Shown here: in pieces, positions 43,020 through 52,291 of the stretch | How the letters are laid out: each line of letters opens with the position of its first letter | Numbering within the stretch: position 1 is the stretch's first letter | Source of the DNA: Paenibacillus nasutitermitis | GTDB taxonomy: Bacteria > Bacillota > Bacilli > Paenibacillales > Paenibacillaceae | Length of the DNA: 64,000 bases | NCBI RefSeq assembly: GCF_014641075.1 | Contig: NZ_BMHP01000001.1 | Coordinates: 62,001-126,000, forward strand | Direction: 5' to 3' | Translations under genes and position numbers: made by a program | Notes under the pieces: generated by a model | What the model saw: the letters and a program-made list of their open reading frames with translations, nothing else | Databases searched by the model: none | Told to the model about the DNA's origin: nothing

Positions 43020-43916
43020 ATGCGAAGCAAATGGAAGCGAGAACTTCCCCTGCATTTGCTGGTTCTGCCGAGTCTTGCGCTCATCCTGATCTACAGCTAT
43101 GTTCCGATGTTCGGTCTTGTCATGGCGTTCCAGAAATTTACGGCTGCCAAAGGGTTCTTCGGTTCCGCCTGGGTAGGCTTGGACAATTTCAAGTATGTGT
43201 TTGAGCTGCCGGGGACGATGCAGGTTATCTGGAACACGGTGCTGATCGCCGGCATGAAAATTGTCGCCGGTCTCATCGTACCGGTTACGATTGCCCTCTT
43301 GCTCAATGAAGTTCGCATTGCCTTCCTCAAGCGGGGCATTCAGACGCTCATCTACTTGCCGCACTTTCTGTCCTGGATTATTCTGGGCGGCATTCTGATC
43401 GACATACTGTCTCCCAGCTCAGGCATTATCAATCAGATTCTCGTAGGGCTGGGTATCGACCCGATCTTCTTCCTGGGAGACAACCGATGGTTCCGCTACG
43501 TGCTCGTCATCTCCGACGTCTGGAAGGAATTCGGTTTCAGCACGATTGTTTACTTGGCCGCCTTGACCAATGTCAGTCCGATGCTGTACGAGGCCGCTGT
43601 CATCGACGGCGCGACGCGCTGGAAGCAGACGCTGTACATTACGCTTCCGGGCATTCTGCCGATCGTCATTCTGATGACGACGCTGAGCCTGGGCAACGTA
43701 CTGAACGCAGGCTTCGAGCAGGTTTTCACCTTGTATAATTCGACTGTCTATGAAACCGGCGATATTCTGGATACGCTCGTGTATCGGATCGGCGTCGTGG
43801 ACGCCCAGTACAGCGTAGCTACTGCGGTAGGCCTGTTCAAATCGTTCGTATCGCTCATCTTCATTTCCGTTTCGTATTTGCTGGCGTATCGATTGGCCGG
43901 TTACCGGATATTTTAG
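43020..43916 (+). CDS. ABC transporter permease, LplB type
   Basis: A 298-residue permease with six helices, starting after GAAAGAAGGTGACGACCC. The EAA loop is YEAAVIDGATRWKQTLYITLPG, and the opening HLLVLPSLALILIYSYVPMFGLVMAFQ is typical of the first permease of Lpl-type importers. It forms the channel with the next gene product. The ATPase is not in the window. Confidence 0.93.
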   Translation: MRSKWKRELPLHLLVLPSLALILIYSYVPMFGLVMAFQKFTAAKGFFGSAWVGLDNFKYVFELPGTMQVIWNTVLIAGMKIVAGLIVPVTIALLLNEVRIAFLKRGIQTLIYLPHFLSWIILGGILIDILSPSSGIINQILVGLGIDPIFFLGDNRWFRYVLVISDVWKEFGFSTIVYLAALTNVSPMLYEAAVIDGATRWKQTLYITLPGILPIVILMTTLSLGNVLNAGFEQVFTLYNSTVYETGDILDTLVYRIGVVDAQYSVATAVGLFKSFVSLIFISVSYLLAYRLAGYRIF

Positions 43917-43930
43917 GGAGGTTGTCGCCA

Positions 43931-44815
43931 ATGTTTCTTAAGCCATCAATGAGTTACCGGGTTTTTGCCTGGTTCAATCACGCCTTCCTGATCCTGATCG
44001 CGTTGTTATGTCTCGCTCCGATGGTCCATGTACTGGCTATTTCGCTTAGCACGAGTAGCGCGGCTACAGCCGGGCTGGTCAAGCTGTGGCCTATCGATTT
44101 CACGCTCGGGTCTTATAAATTCATTCTGGAGAGCAAGCAGTTCATGTCTTCGTTCCTCATCTCGATCGAGCGGGTCGTCCTCGGCGTATCGCTCAGCATG
44201 CTGCTGTCCGTTACGCTCGCTTATCCGCTGTCCAAGGAGCAGAAGGATTTCCGCTTCCGCACCTTCTATGCCTGGATATTCGTTTTCACCATTCTGTTTA
44301 ACGGCGGCTTGATTCCATGGTATATGACGATTAAAATGACGGGGCTGATCGATACGATCTGGGCGCTTGTGCTGCCGGGAGCCGTTCAAGTGTTCAACGC
44401 GATTCTGCTTTTGAACTTCTTCCGGGGCTTGCCCAAAGAATTGGAGGAATCCTGCTTCATCGACGGCGGATCGCACTGGACGACGCTGTGGCGGATTTAC
44501 CTGCCGATCTCGCTGCCGGCGCTGGCCACCATTATGCTGTTCTCGTTCGTCGGCCAATGGAATGCCTGGTTCGATGGGCTGATGCTGATGAACAAGCCGT
44601 CCAACTATCCGTTGTCCACCTACTTGCAAACGATCATCATTCAGCCGGACATGTCCAAGATCAGCGTGCTGCAGGCCAAAAACTTAAGTGAAATATCGGA
44701 TCGCACGACCAAAGCGGCACAAATTATCGTCGGCTCGCTTCCGATTCTCATTATTTACCCGTTTCTGCAGAAATATTTCGTTAAAGGACTTGTTATCGGC
44801 AGCGTAAAAGAATAG
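43931..44815 (+). CDS. ABC transporter permease, LplC/YtcP type
   Basis: A 294-residue permease. The start is taken as the ATG at 43931, with GGAGG 10 bases upstream. The in-frame TTG at 43922 is too close to that site. Six helices are visible, and the EAA loop is LEESCFIDGGSHWTTLWRIYLP. The C-terminal YPFLQKYFVKGLVIGSVK is the usual end of this family. It follows the first permease by 14 bases and completes the importer. Confidence 0.93.
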   Translation: MFLKPSMSYRVFAWFNHAFLILIALLCLAPMVHVLAISLSTSSAATAGLVKLWPIDFTLGSYKFILESKQFMSSFLISIERVVLGVSLSMLLSVTLAYPLSKEQKDFRFRTFYAWIFVFTILFNGGLIPWYMTIKMTGLIDTIWALVLPGAVQVFNAILLLNFFRGLPKELEESCFIDGGSHWTTLWRIYLPISLPALATIMLFSFVGQWNAWFDGLMLMNKPSNYPLSTYLQTIIIQPDMSKISVLQAKNLSEISDRTTKAAQIIVGSLPILIIYPFLQKYFVKGLVIGSVKE

Positions 44816-44913
44816 CGATAAATGGCTACTGACGATCGTAACGCTCAATATTCTGTCTTTAATATGCAAAAAGTTGACTTTACTTTTCAAAGACCGGATG
44901 GACCGGCATTCTG

Positions 44914-44919
44914 TATAAT
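44914..44919 (+). promoter_or_regulatory. Possible -10 element before the GH3 gene
   Basis: A perfect TATAAT about 70 bases upstream of the GH3 start in a 173-base gap. No clear -35 hexamer is at 17 bases, so activation by the response regulator is possible. The GH3, GH38-like and GH125 genes could form a separate transcript from here. Confidence 0.35.
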
Positions 44920-44988
44920 GTAAACAAGCCGTGGCATGAGGCATTATATATTCCGACTAGAAATATATGCAGGACTTGGAGGACGACG

Positions 44989-47280
44989 ATGACGGATTAC
45001 CCTTATCGCAGAGCGTCGCTGCCGACGGATGAACGGGTGAACGATCTGCTCGGCCGTATGACGATCGGCGAGAAAATCGGCCAGCTGGTCCAATTATTCG
45101 GCTGGCAGGCCTATACCCGAGCCGACGGTAAATTGCATATCGACACAGAATATGAAAAGTTGATCGTTGCGGGAGATGTCGGCTCCTTTTACGGATTTCT
45201 GCGCGCCGACCCGTGGACGGGGGTCACGCTCGAGACGGGGATGCAGCCGGGCGAGAGCGCCGAGGCCGTGAACTTCGTCCAGCGCCTGGCTGTCGAGCTA
45301 TCGCGGCTCGGCATCCCGATTCTGTTCGGGGAAGAATGTGCACATGGCCATATGTCGATCGGGGGGACGGTCTTTCCCGTGCCGATCGCCGCGGCCAGCA
45401 CATGGAATCCGGCCTTGTTCGAGCAGGCGAATGCAGCCGTGGCCGAGGAAACGAGGGCGAGAGGCGGCGCTGCGACATACTCGCCTATTCTCGACATCGT
45501 TCGCGACCCCAGATGGGGCCGGACCGAGGAGACGTTCGGCGAAGATCCGATGCTGTGCGCGGCAATGGGAACGGCGGCCGTTCGCGGTATGCAGGGAGCG
45601 ATCCCCGGGCGCGGCATAGCGGCAACCGTCAAACATTTCGCCGGATACGGCGCCTCCGTAGGCGGGCGCAACGGCGCTCCTGCCTCTATAGGTCCGATTG
45701 AGCTGCGGGAGAAAGACCTGTACCCGTTCGAGAAAGCGGTGGAAGCAGGTGCAATGTCGGTCATGACGGCGTACAACGAAATCGACGGGATTCCCTGCAC
45801 GTCAAATCGAGAACTGTTAACCGACATCTTGCGCGGGGAATGGGGCTTCGACGGGTTCGTCATTACCGATTGCGGCGCGCTCGGGATGTTGGCGGGTGGA
45901 CACCGCGTCGCAGCGAATTATCGGGAAGCAGCCGCGTTGGCGCTTGATGCGGGCATTGATATGGAGATGTCGGGGGAAGTGTTCAAGAATCATTTGCTTG
46001 CCGCCATCGATGCGGGCCAAGTGTCCATGGTCGTATTGGACCGGGCCGTTGCCCGCATATTAAGCGTGAAATTCAGACTGGGACTTTTCGAAAATCCATA
46101 TGCGAACCCGGAGCGGGCGGCGGAAGTCGTCGGTTCGGCGGCGCATCGCCGTCTTGCGCGGGAATTGGCCCAAGAAGGGATCGTTCTCCTTAGCAACCGC
46201 AATCAGTTGCTGCCGTTGGCCAAGTCGCTGAAGAATATCGCCGTAATTGGACCGAACGCGTCCAACCGGTACAATCAGCTTGGCGATTACACCTCGCCGC
46301 AGCCGCCGGAAGCGATCGTGACAATTCTACAAGGCATTCGCGACAAGGTCGGCGCCGAAATCAATGTCCGCTACGCCGAAGGCTGCCGTATTCTGGGGGA
46401 TGACCGTTCCGGCTTCGCCGCGGCGGTAGAATCGGCACGCGGCGCCGATGTGGCCGTCGTCGTCGTGGGCGGATCGAGCGCCCGCCAATTCGGCGACAAC
46501 ACGATCGATTTCGTGACCGGGGCCAATCTGGTGGCGGAGGGCGACTCCGACATGGATTCCGGCGAAGGCGTCGACCGGATCGACCTGACACTGTCCGGCG
46601 TCCAGCTCGATCTGGTCAAGGCGGTCCATGATACGGGGGTACCCGTCGTAGTCGTCTATGTTAACGGCCGCCCGGTGAGCGAGCCGTGGATCCACGAGCA
46701 TATCGATGCCGTGCTGGAAGCTTGGTATCCGGGGCAGGAAGGCGGACATGCGATTGCCGATGTGTTGTTCGGCGACTGCAACCCGTCGGGCAAAATGCCA
46801 ATTTCCGTTCCCAGGAGCGTCGGGCAGCTGCCGGTATATTACCAGCAGCGGAGAACAAACGGCAAGCGTTACCTGGAGATGGACAATGAGCCTTTATACC
46901 GGTTCGGCTGCGGGCTCAGCTATACGACATTCGTCTATTCCGGGCTGACTGTTGTTCCCGAGCGGATACCCGTCGATGGAGAAGCAACGGTTTCCGTCGA
47001 TGTGTCGAACACGGGCACGATGGCCGGCAAGGAGATTGTACAGGTCTACATTCGCGACGAGGTCGGCTCGGTGACCCGCCCGGTGATGGAGCTGAAGGCG
47101 TTCAGCAAAATCGCGCTGGAGCCGGGACAATCGGCCACTGTAAGTTTCACGATCGGCAAGGAGCAATTGCAGCTTGTCAACCGTGCAATGAAACGTGTCG
47201 TCGAACCGGGTGCTTTCAAGGTGCTGGTAGGCGGCAGTCCCGCCGATTTGTTGGAAGTGCCGTTCACTGTGATAAGTTAG
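44989..47280 (+). CDS. Glycoside hydrolase family 3 beta-glycosidase
   Basis: A 763-residue cytoplasmic enzyme with no signal peptide. It has the GH3 N-terminal barrel with KHFAGYG and the nucleophile Asp294 in GFVITDCG. The alpha/beta sandwich domain spans about 400-620 (NIAVIGPNA, then AWYPGQEGG), and a fibronectin III-like C-terminal domain (NTGTMAGKEIVQVYIRDE) follows. The family removes terminal beta-linked glucose, xylose or N-acetylglucosamine. In this locus it may cleave a beta-linked residue from a mannose-containing oligosaccharide after import. The ATG follows CTTGGAGGACGACG. Confidence 0.92.
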   Translation: MTDYPYRRASLPTDERVNDLLGRMTIGEKIGQLVQLFGWQAYTRADGKLHIDTEYEKLIVAGDVGSFYGFLRADPWTGVTLETGMQPGESAEAVNFVQRLAVELSRLGIPILFGEECAHGHMSIGGTVFPVPIAAASTWNPALFEQANAAVAEETRARGGAATYSPILDIVRDPRWGRTEETFGEDPMLCAAMGTAAVRGMQGAIPGRGIAATVKHFAGYGASVGGRNGAPASIGPIELREKDLYPFEKAVEAGAMSVMTAYNEIDGIPCTSNRELLTDILRGEWGFDGFVITDCGALGMLAGGHRVAANYREAAALALDAGIDMEMSGEVFKNHLLAAIDAGQVSMVVLDRAVARILSVKFRLGLFENPYANPERAAEVVGSAAHRRLARELAQEGIVLLSNRNQLLPLAKSLKNIAVIGPNASNRYNQLGDYTSPQPPEAIVTILQGIRDKVGAEINVRYAEGCRILGDDRSGFAAAVESARGADVAVVVVGGSSARQFGDNTIDFVTGANLVAEGDSDMDSGEGVDRIDLTLSGVQLDLVKAVHDTGVPVVVVYVNGRPVSEPWIHEHIDAVLEAWYPGQEGGHAIADVLFGDCNPSGKMPISVPRSVGQLPVYYQQRRTNGKRYLEMDNEPLYRFGCGLSYTTFVYSGLTVVPERIPVDGEATVSVDVSNTGTMAGKEIVQVYIRDEVGSVTRPVMELKAFSKIALEPGQSATVSFTIGKEQLQLVNRAMKRVVEPGAFKVLVGGSPADLLEVPFTVIS

Positions 47281-47317
47281 AAGTATTCATCATTAATCAT
47301 CGAAGGAGATGCGAGAG

Positions 47318-49756
47318 ATGACTAAAGCTGCTAATTGGACGATTTACGCGATCCAGCATTCTCACACCGATGTCGGTTATACCGAACGTCAAGAGAAAAT
47401 CCGTCAATACCATGTCGATTTCATTCGTCAAGCGCTCGGCATTATTCGAGAAATCCGTTCCGGCAACCGTCCGGACTGGAAAGGATACAAATGGGTCTGC
47501 GAAACGTTTTGGCCGATTGAATCGTTTCTGGCCAAAGCGACGGAGACGGAGCGCAAGGAACTGGCAGAGGCATTCCGCCGCGGCGATTTCGGTCTGTCCG
47601 GCACATACCTGAACATGAGCGAACTGGTTGGCAAGGAATTGTTGGACGCGATGCTCGGCCGAATTCGCGACTATGCGCAGTCGATTGACGTGAAGCTCGA
47701 ATCGGCGATGACCGCCGACATTACCGGCTTCAGCTGGGGCTACGGGCAATCGCTTCACGATAATGGCATCCGCAACATGATCACTTGCATCCATACGCAT
47801 CACTCCATGTTCCCGCTGCGGAAGAAGCAAACGCCGTTCTGGTGGGAGACGCCGAAGGGTGATCGCATCCTGATCTGGAATGGCGAGCACTACGTGTTCG
47901 GCAACGATCTGGGCATCCAGCCCGGTCTGGGCGGCAACTACACCATCCGCGACGAGATGGATACGAGCAAGGGCGGCGTGACGTTCGAGATGGCCGAAAT
48001 CCGCATCAACCGCTACCTGGAACGGTTGAAGAAGGATGGCTTCCCTTATCCGTTCGTGCCGGTCATGCTGTCGGGCTTGCCGACGGACAACGGTTCGCCA
48101 AACCCCCAAATGATGGAATTCGTAAACAAGTGGAACGAGAAGCACGGCGATGATATTCGCATTCAACCTGCCACACTGGACGATTTCTTCGCCGAAGTGC
48201 GGAAGTATTCAGACGACATTCCGGTACACCGGGGCGACTGGCCGGACTGGTGGACGGACGGTACCGGCTCGACGCCGATGCATGTGCAAGTGTTCCGGGA
48301 GGCACAGCGCGTCTACGAGAAAGTAAGACGCTTGGATCCTGCCTGCGAAATCGTGCCACAAGCGACGATCAAACAGATGGAGTACGATCTGATGCTGTTC
48401 GCTGAGCATACATGGGGCTACCATTCCTCTGTCTCGGAGCCATGGAATCCGTTCGTGCAAGAGCTGGGCGTGCGCAAAGATGCGTTCGCCGCGAATGCGA
48501 GCACGCTGGCTCATACGGCGCTCTACGACATACTGGAAGCGAAGGGCGATTCGCTGCTGGCGCCGGATCGACCGATGCGTTTCAACATCAGCAACCCGTA
48601 TTCCTTCGTGCAGGAGGATTATGCCCACTTCATTATGGAGTCCTGGCATTTGGATGAGATCCGAGGCGGGTTTGAGGTTTTCGACGAAGCAAGCGGCGAC
48701 GTCTATCCTTCTCAGCTTCGGGTCGCCCATCGAGGCGTCATCGTCACTGTACCGGTTACGCTGCAGCCAGGCGAAGAGCGGACGCTGCGCATTCGCGCTG
48801 TCGCGATGCCTTCCGACCGGACGGCGTTCAACGTGGACTTGCTCGGATCGGACCGGATTACCGATATTGCGGACCCGAACGACAATTCGGCTTTGAAAGT
48901 GACGTACACGTCGCTGGAAACGCCGTTCGTACGCATGGAATGGCGTCTGGGCGACGGCATCGTCTCCTGGATGGATAAGAAGACAGGCAAGGAGATGCTG
49001 CGCCCCGACCGCAACCATCATGCGTTCACCCCGGTCTATGACGTGACGAAGGCGGCCAAAGTCGAGGAAATGAACGATATTCGCCGCAAAATGGGCCGCA
49101 ACCGCAAAGGGCCGGACGCACACATCTCCGTCGGCAAATTGACGAAGGCCGAGGTGGTCGACAAAGGCGAGCTGTACGCGAGCGTACGACTGACCTATGA
49201 AGTGGACGGCTGCCAGCACTACTCGCTGCTCGTGACCGCCTACGCGGACAAGCCGCGCATGGATGTTGCGGTGCGGATGCACAAGAACAGCGTGTGGGAC
49301 CCGGAAAATATCTATGTCTCGATTCCGTTCGGTGGACCGATCGAAGCCGGCAAGCAGGAGCTGTGGGTGGACAAGCTGCAGGTGCCGACGCGTCTGCGCA
49401 TCGACCAGCTTCCGGGCAGCCTGATCGACTACTATTGTCTTGGCGAAGGCGCGGTCTATACCGAGGCGAACAGCGGTGTCGCAATCGCCATGCCGGATAC
49501 GCCGCTCATTCAACTGGGCTCGCTGAAGCATGAGTTCCGTTTATTGCAAGACGACGAAGGCATGAAGGACGATCCGGCTCATCTGTACGCCTGGCCAATG
49601 AACAACTACTGGGAGACGAACTTCCGCGCCACGCTGGGCGGCTTCTACGAATTCCGCTATTTCGTTGCCTGGGGCGATGGGTTCCTACAGCCTGAAGCGG
49701 CGCTGGAAACATGCCGCAGCATGAATGCCGGCGTGTTGGCGTGGCGGATCAAGTAA
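47318..49756 (+). CDS. GH38-like alpha-mannosidase-related protein (DUF5054)
   Basis: An 812-residue cytoplasmic protein starting at the ATG at 47318, where AAGGAG is correctly spaced (the ATG at 47309 is too close). The N-terminal domain begins IQHSHTDVGYTERQEKI, with His16 and Asp18 matching the zinc-binding His-x-Asp of GH38 alpha-mannosidases. A WWTDGTGSTP stretch and a beta-rich C-terminal domain follow. The whole matches the DUF5054/GH38-like group often found in Paenibacillus glycan loci. Alpha-mannosidase activity is inferred. It lies 37 bases after the GH3 gene. Confidence 0.85.
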   Translation: MTKAANWTIYAIQHSHTDVGYTERQEKIRQYHVDFIRQALGIIREIRSGNRPDWKGYKWVCETFWPIESFLAKATETERKELAEAFRRGDFGLSGTYLNMSELVGKELLDAMLGRIRDYAQSIDVKLESAMTADITGFSWGYGQSLHDNGIRNMITCIHTHHSMFPLRKKQTPFWWETPKGDRILIWNGEHYVFGNDLGIQPGLGGNYTIRDEMDTSKGGVTFEMAEIRINRYLERLKKDGFPYPFVPVMLSGLPTDNGSPNPQMMEFVNKWNEKHGDDIRIQPATLDDFFAEVRKYSDDIPVHRGDWPDWWTDGTGSTPMHVQVFREAQRVYEKVRRLDPACEIVPQATIKQMEYDLMLFAEHTWGYHSSVSEPWNPFVQELGVRKDAFAANASTLAHTALYDILEAKGDSLLAPDRPMRFNISNPYSFVQEDYAHFIMESWHLDEIRGGFEVFDEASGDVYPSQLRVAHRGVIVTVPVTLQPGEERTLRIRAVAMPSDRTAFNVDLLGSDRITDIADPNDNSALKVTYTSLETPFVRMEWRLGDGIVSWMDKKTGKEMLRPDRNHHAFTPVYDVTKAAKVEEMNDIRRKMGRNRKGPDAHISVGKLTKAEVVDKGELYASVRLTYEVDGCQHYSLLVTAYADKPRMDVAVRMHKNSVWDPENIYVSIPFGGPIEAGKQELWVDKLQVPTRLRIDQLPGSLIDYYCLGEGAVYTEANSGVAIAMPDTPLIQLGSLKHEFRLLQDDEGMKDDPAHLYAWPMNNYWETNFRATLGGFYEFRYFVAWGDGFLQPEAALETCRSMNAGVLAWRIK

Positions 49757-49812
49757 TTTTTGGTCCATGCTGGCCGGACGAGTGACGTGCAGGATGCGAA
49801 AGGAGAACAACC

Positions 49813-51138
49813 ATGCAGCAATACAGACTGCCCCAAATTGATGTGCCCAAGCTGGATCTGCCCCCTGTCATCCGCCGTGTGATGGAGGAAACGGAGGTGC
49901 GGCTGAACCATCGCCCGAAATTGCAAAAGCTGTTCCACAACTGTTTTCCGAATACGCTGGAGACAACGACAAAGCTGCTGGACGATGGAACGACCTTCGT
50001 CCTAACGGGGGACATTCCGGCCATGTGGCTGCGCGATTCGGTGGAGCAGGTCGTGCAATACGTCCCGTTCGCCAAGGAAGACAAGGAGCTGCAGCGCATC
50101 ATCGGCGGCCTGGTGAAACGCCTGATGATGTACATTGGCATCGATCCGTATGCCAATGCGTTCAACGAAACAGCCAATCACTGGCATTGGGACGCCAATG
50201 ACGAGACCGACATGTCCCCGTGGGTGTGGGAGCGGAAGTTCGAGCTGGATTCGCTTTGTTTCCCGATTCGTCTCGCTTATCTCTACTGGAAAGAGACCGG
50301 GCGGAGCGATATTTTCGATAACGGCTTCAAAGTGGCGATGCGGAAAATCGTCGATCTGTGGAAGACGGAGCAGCGCCACTTCGAGCAGTCGCCTTACCGC
50401 TTCATACGGCACAACTGCCCGGACATTGACACGCTCAGCAACGGAGGCCTCGGTATGCCGGTCAACTACACCGGCATGATCTGGTCGGGCTTCCGCCCGA
50501 GCGACGACGCCTGCGACTTCCATTACAATATCCCGTCAAACATGTTCGCCGTCGTATCACTTCGCCAGATGGGCGAGATCGCCCGCTACGTTTTCCGCGA
50601 CCTGGCTTTCGTTGAGGAGATGGCCGCGTTGGAGAAGGATATCCAGCATGGCATCGAGCTGTATGGCATCTACAATCATCCGAAATACGGCAAGATGTAT
50701 GCCTTCGAGACGGATGGATACGGAAACCATTGCCTGATGGACGATGCGGGTACGCCGAACCTGATGTCCATTCCGTACATCGGCTATGCGGAGGTAAACG
50801 ACGAAATATACCAAAACACGCGTCGATTTATATTGAGTAAGGATAATCCGTATTATTTCGAGGGCAAAGCGGCGAAGGGGATCGGCAGTCCCCATACGCC
50901 TCCGGATTATGTATGGCATATGGCGTTCGCGATGCAGGGTTTGACTGCGACCAGGGATGAAGAATTGATGGAGATGCTTGACGTGCTCGAAGCGACTGAT
51001 GCAGACTCCGGCTATATGCACGAAGGCTTCCATGCCGATGATCCTTCCGTATTCACGCGTTCCTGGTTCGCATGGTCGAACAGTATCTTCTCCCAGTTGG
51101 TGCTGAGGGCGTTGGACAGAGGCCTATTGAACTGCTAA
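49813..51138 (+). CDS. Glycoside hydrolase family 125 exo-alpha-mannosidase
   Basis: A 441-residue enzyme of GH125 (former DUF1237), an alpha/alpha barrel. Signature GDIPAMWLRDSVEQV (Asp67-Val80) contains the substrate-contacting Arg74-Asp75. ETANHWHWDANDETDMSPWVWERKFELDSL and the late EGFHADDPSVFTRSWFAWSN are also typical. Characterised members remove alpha-1,6-linked mannose from N-glycan-type substrates. The ATG follows GAAAGGAGAACAACC, 56 bases after the GH38-like gene. It is the last gene of the locus, followed by a strong terminator. Confidence 0.95.
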   Translation: MQQYRLPQIDVPKLDLPPVIRRVMEETEVRLNHRPKLQKLFHNCFPNTLETTTKLLDDGTTFVLTGDIPAMWLRDSVEQVVQYVPFAKEDKELQRIIGGLVKRLMMYIGIDPYANAFNETANHWHWDANDETDMSPWVWERKFELDSLCFPIRLAYLYWKETGRSDIFDNGFKVAMRKIVDLWKTEQRHFEQSPYRFIRHNCPDIDTLSNGGLGMPVNYTGMIWSGFRPSDDACDFHYNIPSNMFAVVSLRQMGEIARYVFRDLAFVEEMAALEKDIQHGIELYGIYNHPKYGKMYAFETDGYGNHCLMDDAGTPNLMSIPYIGYAEVNDEIYQNTRRFILSKDNPYYFEGKAAKGIGSPHTPPDYVWHMAFAMQGLTATRDEELMEMLDVLEATDADSGYMHEGFHADDPSVFTRSWFAWSNSIFSQLVLRALDRGLLNC

Positions 51139-51154
51139 CAGGAAATCCTCGTTT

Positions 51155-51200
51155 GAAAATGACATTCAGCAGAAAATGCTTGAATGTCATTTTCGTTTTT
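51155..51200 (+). terminator. Intrinsic terminator of the glycan locus
   Basis: A 14-base perfect stem GAAAATGACATTCA/TGAATGTCATTTTC and then GTTTTTG, 17 bases after the GH125 stop. Confidence 0.9.
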
Positions 51201-51324
51201 GCCGGTAAGGATCGACGCTCACCTAAAAAATAAATAAGCGATACTTTGCTTTCCGCTGTCGACCGTCGTGATTGAGATTCGCGCGTAGCAAGTTTTCTCA
51301 CACTTATTATCTTTTCACAAAGAA

Positions 51325-51361
51325 AAAGGGCAGTCTTCCCGGTAGTGGGAGATTGCCCTTT
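51325..51361 (-). terminator. Intrinsic terminator, minus strand
   Basis: AAAGGGCA/TGCCCTTT outer stem with an inner GTCTTCCC/GGGAGAT stem. On the minus strand it is followed by TTTTTCTTTG, so it ends minus-strand transcription from the region to its right. Confidence 0.7.
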
Positions 51362-51461
51362 ACACGCGATCGGGGACAGTCCATAATTTAACGCACGTCC
51401 GCCCGCTTCATGATCCCGGCTGCCCCCTACAAAAATTCACGCTTAATTATGATATAATCTA

Positions 51462-51710
51462 TGAGGTCGTTCAAAAAGTCTACTTTTGATGACGAAGGTA
51501 TTCAGGAAGTATTGCACATCGAATCTTGAATTCAGCCGGGACTAGGTGTATGCTTTCGAAGCCGTTTTCTTACGAAAACGTGTACCCTTCAATAGCCGCT
51601 TTTCATCCGGAGTCTTCCGAATCAATGTTGCCGAAAGTGAAAAAATCAAGAATATTTTGCCCGACCGATAATCAAGCATAAGCTTGCCTAAGCGGCAACA
51701 TTATGGTTGA
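51462..51710. mobile_element. Insertion-element end or MITE-like debris
   Basis: GAGGTCGTTCAAAAAGTC at about 51464-51481 is the type of terminus seen at insertion elements in this group. Inside, AATGTTGCCG (51624-51633) and CGGCAACATT (51693-51702) form a perfect 10-base inverted repeat 59 bases apart. No transposase frame is present and no matching right end was found, so this is a remnant at best. Confidence 0.4.
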
Positions 51711-51778
51711 TTCCTCATGGTATGTAGTTACAATAATCTCTCACCTACACTACAAATTATTTAATCGGTGTTCATAAA

Positions 51779-51892
51779 CTAGATTTGTTCATTAACTAGA
51801 TTCTTAATGATCTCTGCCAGTAAACGCTTTGCTTCTTCCGGATCTTCCGGAAAAGTAATCAGCGGTTCCCGCTCAGGTTCAGGATTACCCAT
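51779..51892 (-). CDS. Short ORF or gene fragment, 37 codons
   Basis: A minus-strand frame beginning MGNPEPEREPLITF and ending in a helix-forming EEAKRLLAEIIKNLV tail. It has no ribosome binding site, because the palindromic repeat at 51891-51935 lies exactly where it should be. It looks like the C-terminal end of a larger protein cut off by that repeat. Family not recognised. Confidence 0.3.
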   Translation of the reverse strand: MGNPEPEREPLITFPEDPEEAKRLLAEIIKNLVNEQI

Positions 51893-51935
51893 CCAGATTC
51901 TGTCGCAGAAAGAAAGAAGCGGCAGGTTTCCGGAT
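51891..51935. repeat. Palindromic repeat unit related to 36483-36614
   Basis: ATCCAGATTCTGTCGC ... GCGGCAGG ... CCGGAT, the same architecture and several identical words as the three units near 36.5 kb. In both places it abuts the broken end of a gene. Confidence 0.65.
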
Positions 51936-52005
51936 TACAAGGAAAGACTCGCCGCTCCCCGGAACGTTTCTACTTTGTTTCGAAACGTATAAATTCCATA
52001 TGGTT

Positions 52006-52145
52006 AAAAAAAAGACGACCCCTGTGGAACACATGGGTCATCTCCTGACAGCGTAACTCTGCTGTGATTGTTTAATCAGTCCATAATCTAGGTCAATATT
52101 CAGCTTTTCAGAGAGAAAAAATAAATTGAAAAAGAAATAGCGCTA
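52006..52145 (-). ncRNA. Possible small RNA divergent from helD
   Basis: On the minus strand GATGACCC (52035-52042) and GGGTCGTC (52014-52021) form a stem followed by eight Ts, a strong terminator. Upstream no ORF is present, and a promoter-like TTGTCA-16-TATCAT overlaps the palindrome at 52136-52167. A transcript of about 130 bases would result. This is inferred from promoter and terminator only. Confidence 0.35.
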
Positions 52146-52167
52146 TGATATAATCGATAGCGTTATT
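52126..52167 (+). promoter_or_regulatory. helD-side promoter overlapping a palindromic operator
   Basis: TTGAAA (52126-52131), a 17-base spacer and TATAAT (52149-52154). AATAGCGCTAT (52136-52146) and ATAGCGTTATT (52157-52167) form an 11-base inverted repeat with one mismatch that covers the spacer and the -10, as expected for a repressor site. It lies 125 bases upstream of the helD start. Confidence 0.6.
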
Positions 52168-52291
52168 GACAAAATAAATTTAAGAATGTATCCATTCTTA
52201 TTCCCACTTTAATTGTACATCCGGATCTTTAATTTGTCAATACTCTTTTTTGGCCCCAATAAAAAGGAAAAAGGAGCGTGTTGAGGGAGAG

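Noticed and set aside
48209..49531. Long 440-codon minus-strand frame opposite the GH38-like gene
   Set aside because: An antisense shadow caused by GC-rich codon bias. No motifs and no ribosome binding site.
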